Shown here: piece by piece, positions 6,496-7,416 of the stretch
Position numbering within the stretch: position 1 is the first letter of the stretch
Layout: each line of letters opens with the position of its first letter
Origin: Kiritimatiellia bacterium
GTDB taxonomy: Bacteria; Verrucomicrobiota; Kiritimatiellia; RFP12; UBA3636
Assembly: GCA_017450425.1 (NCBI GenBank)
Contig: JAFSUV010000169.1
Span: 1 to 7,416 of the forward strand
Reading direction: 5' to 3'
Length of the DNA stretch: 7,416 nucleotides
Notes under the pieces: model-generated
Databases searched by the model: none
Told to the model about the DNA's origin: nothing
Seen by the model: the letters and a program-made list of their open reading frames with translations, nothing else
Program-made: the position numbers and the translations under genes

Positions 6496-6729
6496 ATGAG
6501 CAGATTCCATCTTGAAACGCTCGCCATCCATGCCGGGCAAAATCCGAAAGGCGACCCTGCGACCAACGCCCGCGCCGTGCCGGTTCACCGCACGACGGCA
6601 TACAACTTTCGCGACAGCAAATACGGTGCCGACCTCTTCGGCCCGTCCGAGTTCGTCCGCCTCTCGATCTGACTCGAGCACGACGATGACAGCACCGCCG
6701 AACTCGACCGCGCCCTTGTGGCAATCTGA
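6496..6729 (+). pseudogene. metY: Remnant of O-acetylhomoserine sulfhydrylase (metY) with internal deletion and premature stop
   Basis: The first ~50 residues (MSRFHLETLAIHAGQNP...TNARAVPVHRTTAYNF...DLFG) match the N-terminus of O-acetylhomoserine aminocarboxypropyltransferase, a PLP enzyme that makes homocysteine from O-acetylhomoserine and sulfide. The text then passes without a frame change into FVRLSI, the start of the family's C-terminal signature. After a TGA at 6670-6672 it continues in the same frame as LEHDDDSTAELDRALVAI and ends at TGA 6727-6729. Family C-termini normally read RLSvGiEh..D...DL..AL, so TGA stands where Gly (probably GGA) is expected. The normal length is about 430 residues, so roughly 350, including the whole PLP-binding core, are missing. 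The junction falls in a PSEF segment that fits both the N-terminal '..EFGNIY' and C-terminal 'pEFVRLS' contexts. A good ribosome-binding site (AAAGGAAG, 6483-6490) and the ATG survive, so a 58-residue peptide could still be made. Confidence 0.82.
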
Positions 6730-6738
6730 ATAACAGCT

Positions 6739-6754
6739 TTCTAACGTGATAGAA
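6739..6754 (+). promoter_or_regulatory. Small inverted repeat with -10-like element upstream of cysK
   Basis: A perfect 5-bp inverted repeat TTCTA-N6-TAGAA lies just after the metY remnant. Its right arm overlaps a -10-like TAGAAT (6750-6755), but only a poor -35 (TGAATA, 6727-6732) is found 17 bases upstream. It could be a secondary promoter or operator for cysK. The following leader (about 6756-6815) is rich in C, A and T with almost no G, so it should be unstructured. Confidence 0.28.
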
Positions 6755-6828
6755 TTCCCCCGAAAAGCCCCCAAGCCTTCAACTTCCAACCGCAACTTTT
6801 CAACCTTTTACCCCCGAAGGAACTCACC

Positions 6829-7416
6829 ATGAGCAAAATCGACACAAACATCCTCGGCAAAATCGGCGGAACGCCGCTCGTCGAAATCTCGGACAAACTC
6901 AACCAGGGCGGCGCGCGCGTCCTCGCCAAGGTCGAATACTTCAACCCCGGCGGCAGCGTGAAGGACCGCATCGCGCTCGCGATGGTCGAGGCGGCGGAAA
7001 AGGACGGCGTCCTCAAGCCGGGCGCCACCCTCATCGAGCCCACGAGCGGCAACACCGGCGTCGGTCTCGCGCTCGTCGCCGCCGTGAAGGGCTACCACCT
7101 CATCCTCACGATGCCAGAAACGCTGTCGGTCGAGCGTCGCAAGCTCGCCGCCGCCTACGGCGCGGAGATCGTCCTTACGCCCGGCGCCGCCGGCATGAAG
7201 GGCGCCATCGCCAAGGCGAACGAACTGCGCGACGCCACGCCCGGCGCGGTGATCCTGCAGCAGTTCGAGAACCCCGCGAACCCGGACTTCCACTACCGCA
7301 CCACCGGGCCGGAAGTGTGGGCGGACACCGACGGGCAGGTCGCGGCGTTCGTGGCCGGCGTCGGCACCGGCGGCACGATCACCGGCGCGGGCAGGTTCCT
7401 CAAGGAGAAGAACCCC
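6829..7416 (+). CDS. cysK: Cysteine synthase A (O-acetylserine sulfhydrylase), 3' end outside window
   Basis: The first 196 residues of a PLP-dependent fold-type II enzyme that makes cysteine from O-acetylserine and sulfide; the frame is open to the last base. Motifs: IGGTPLVE (12-19), the PLP lysine Lys45 in FNPGGSVKDR, the substrate loop TSGNTG (72-77), the QFENPANP.fHY.TTGPE region (145-162), and the glycine-rich phosphate-binding loop GVGTGGT (177-183). All key residues visible in this portion are intact. The start has a strong GAAGGA ribosome-binding site (6816-6821) seven bases upstream. It follows the metY remnant by about 100 bases with no terminator between, so it is probably read from the upstream LysR-associated promoter, perhaps with a weak local one. 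A family total of about 305-310 residues means roughly 110 lie beyond the window. Cystathionine beta-synthase-like relatives are less likely. Confidence 0.93.
   Translation, partial: MSKIDTNILGKIGGTPLVEISDKLNQGGARVLAKVEYFNPGGSVKDRIALAMVEAAEKDGVLKPGATLIEPTSGNTGVGLALVAAVKGYHLILTMPETLSVERRKLAAAYGAEIVLTPGAAGMKGAIAKANELRDATPGAVILQQFENPANPDFHYRTTGPEVWADTDGQVAAFVAGVGTGGTITGAGRFLKEKNP

Noticed and set aside
6670..6672. TGA read as glycine or selenocysteine in the metY remnant (alternative genetic code)
   Set aside because: The other complete genes in the window whose ends I checked finish at TGA in places that match family C-termini, so TGA is a normal stop here. The same gene also lacks its middle, which fits decay rather than recoding.

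Overview
The window is GC-rich bacterial DNA with long, tightly packed genes, all on the + strand. No RNA gene, CRISPR array, phage gene or insertion sequence is visible. The sequence alone does not fix the taxon. A YfhO-like membrane protein, a bacterial glycerol-1-phosphate dehydrogenase and an enolase-superfamily sugar-acid enzyme together would suit an anaerobic, possibly gut-associated bacterium such as a PVC-group member, but this is a low-confidence guess.

Layout: (1) Positions 1-573 hold the 3' end of a large envelope protein, probably YfhO-like, closed by an intrinsic terminator at 587-620. (2) Positions 695-5344 hold a co-directional cluster: a glycerol-1-phosphate dehydrogenase (AraM/EgsA family), a PaaK-type acyl/aryl-CoA ligase, a short-chain dehydrogenase with an altered nucleotide-binding motif, and an enolase-superfamily (mandelate racemase group) acid-sugar dehydratase or racemase. 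The first three are separated by single bases, so they are probably translationally coupled. No known pathway that I recognise joins these four activities. (3) Positions 5410-6312 encode a LysR-type regulator. (4) Positions 6313-6828 hold an AT-rich control region with a strong candidate LysR operator of three half-sites, then a decayed O-acetylhomoserine sulfhydrylase (metY), then a short leader. (5) From 6829 to the window end is the 5' part of cysteine synthase (cysK).

The LysR protein, its putative operator, the metY remnant and cysK look like a sulfur-assimilation module in which the regulator sits directly upstream of its likely targets. The metY gene has lost its middle: the first ~50 codons are joined in frame to the last ~25, and a TGA interrupts the rest. 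Its ribosome-binding site, start codon and upstream control region look intact, so the promoter may now serve mainly cysK. The two most interesting points are this remnant with its operator, and the unexplained four-enzyme cluster.
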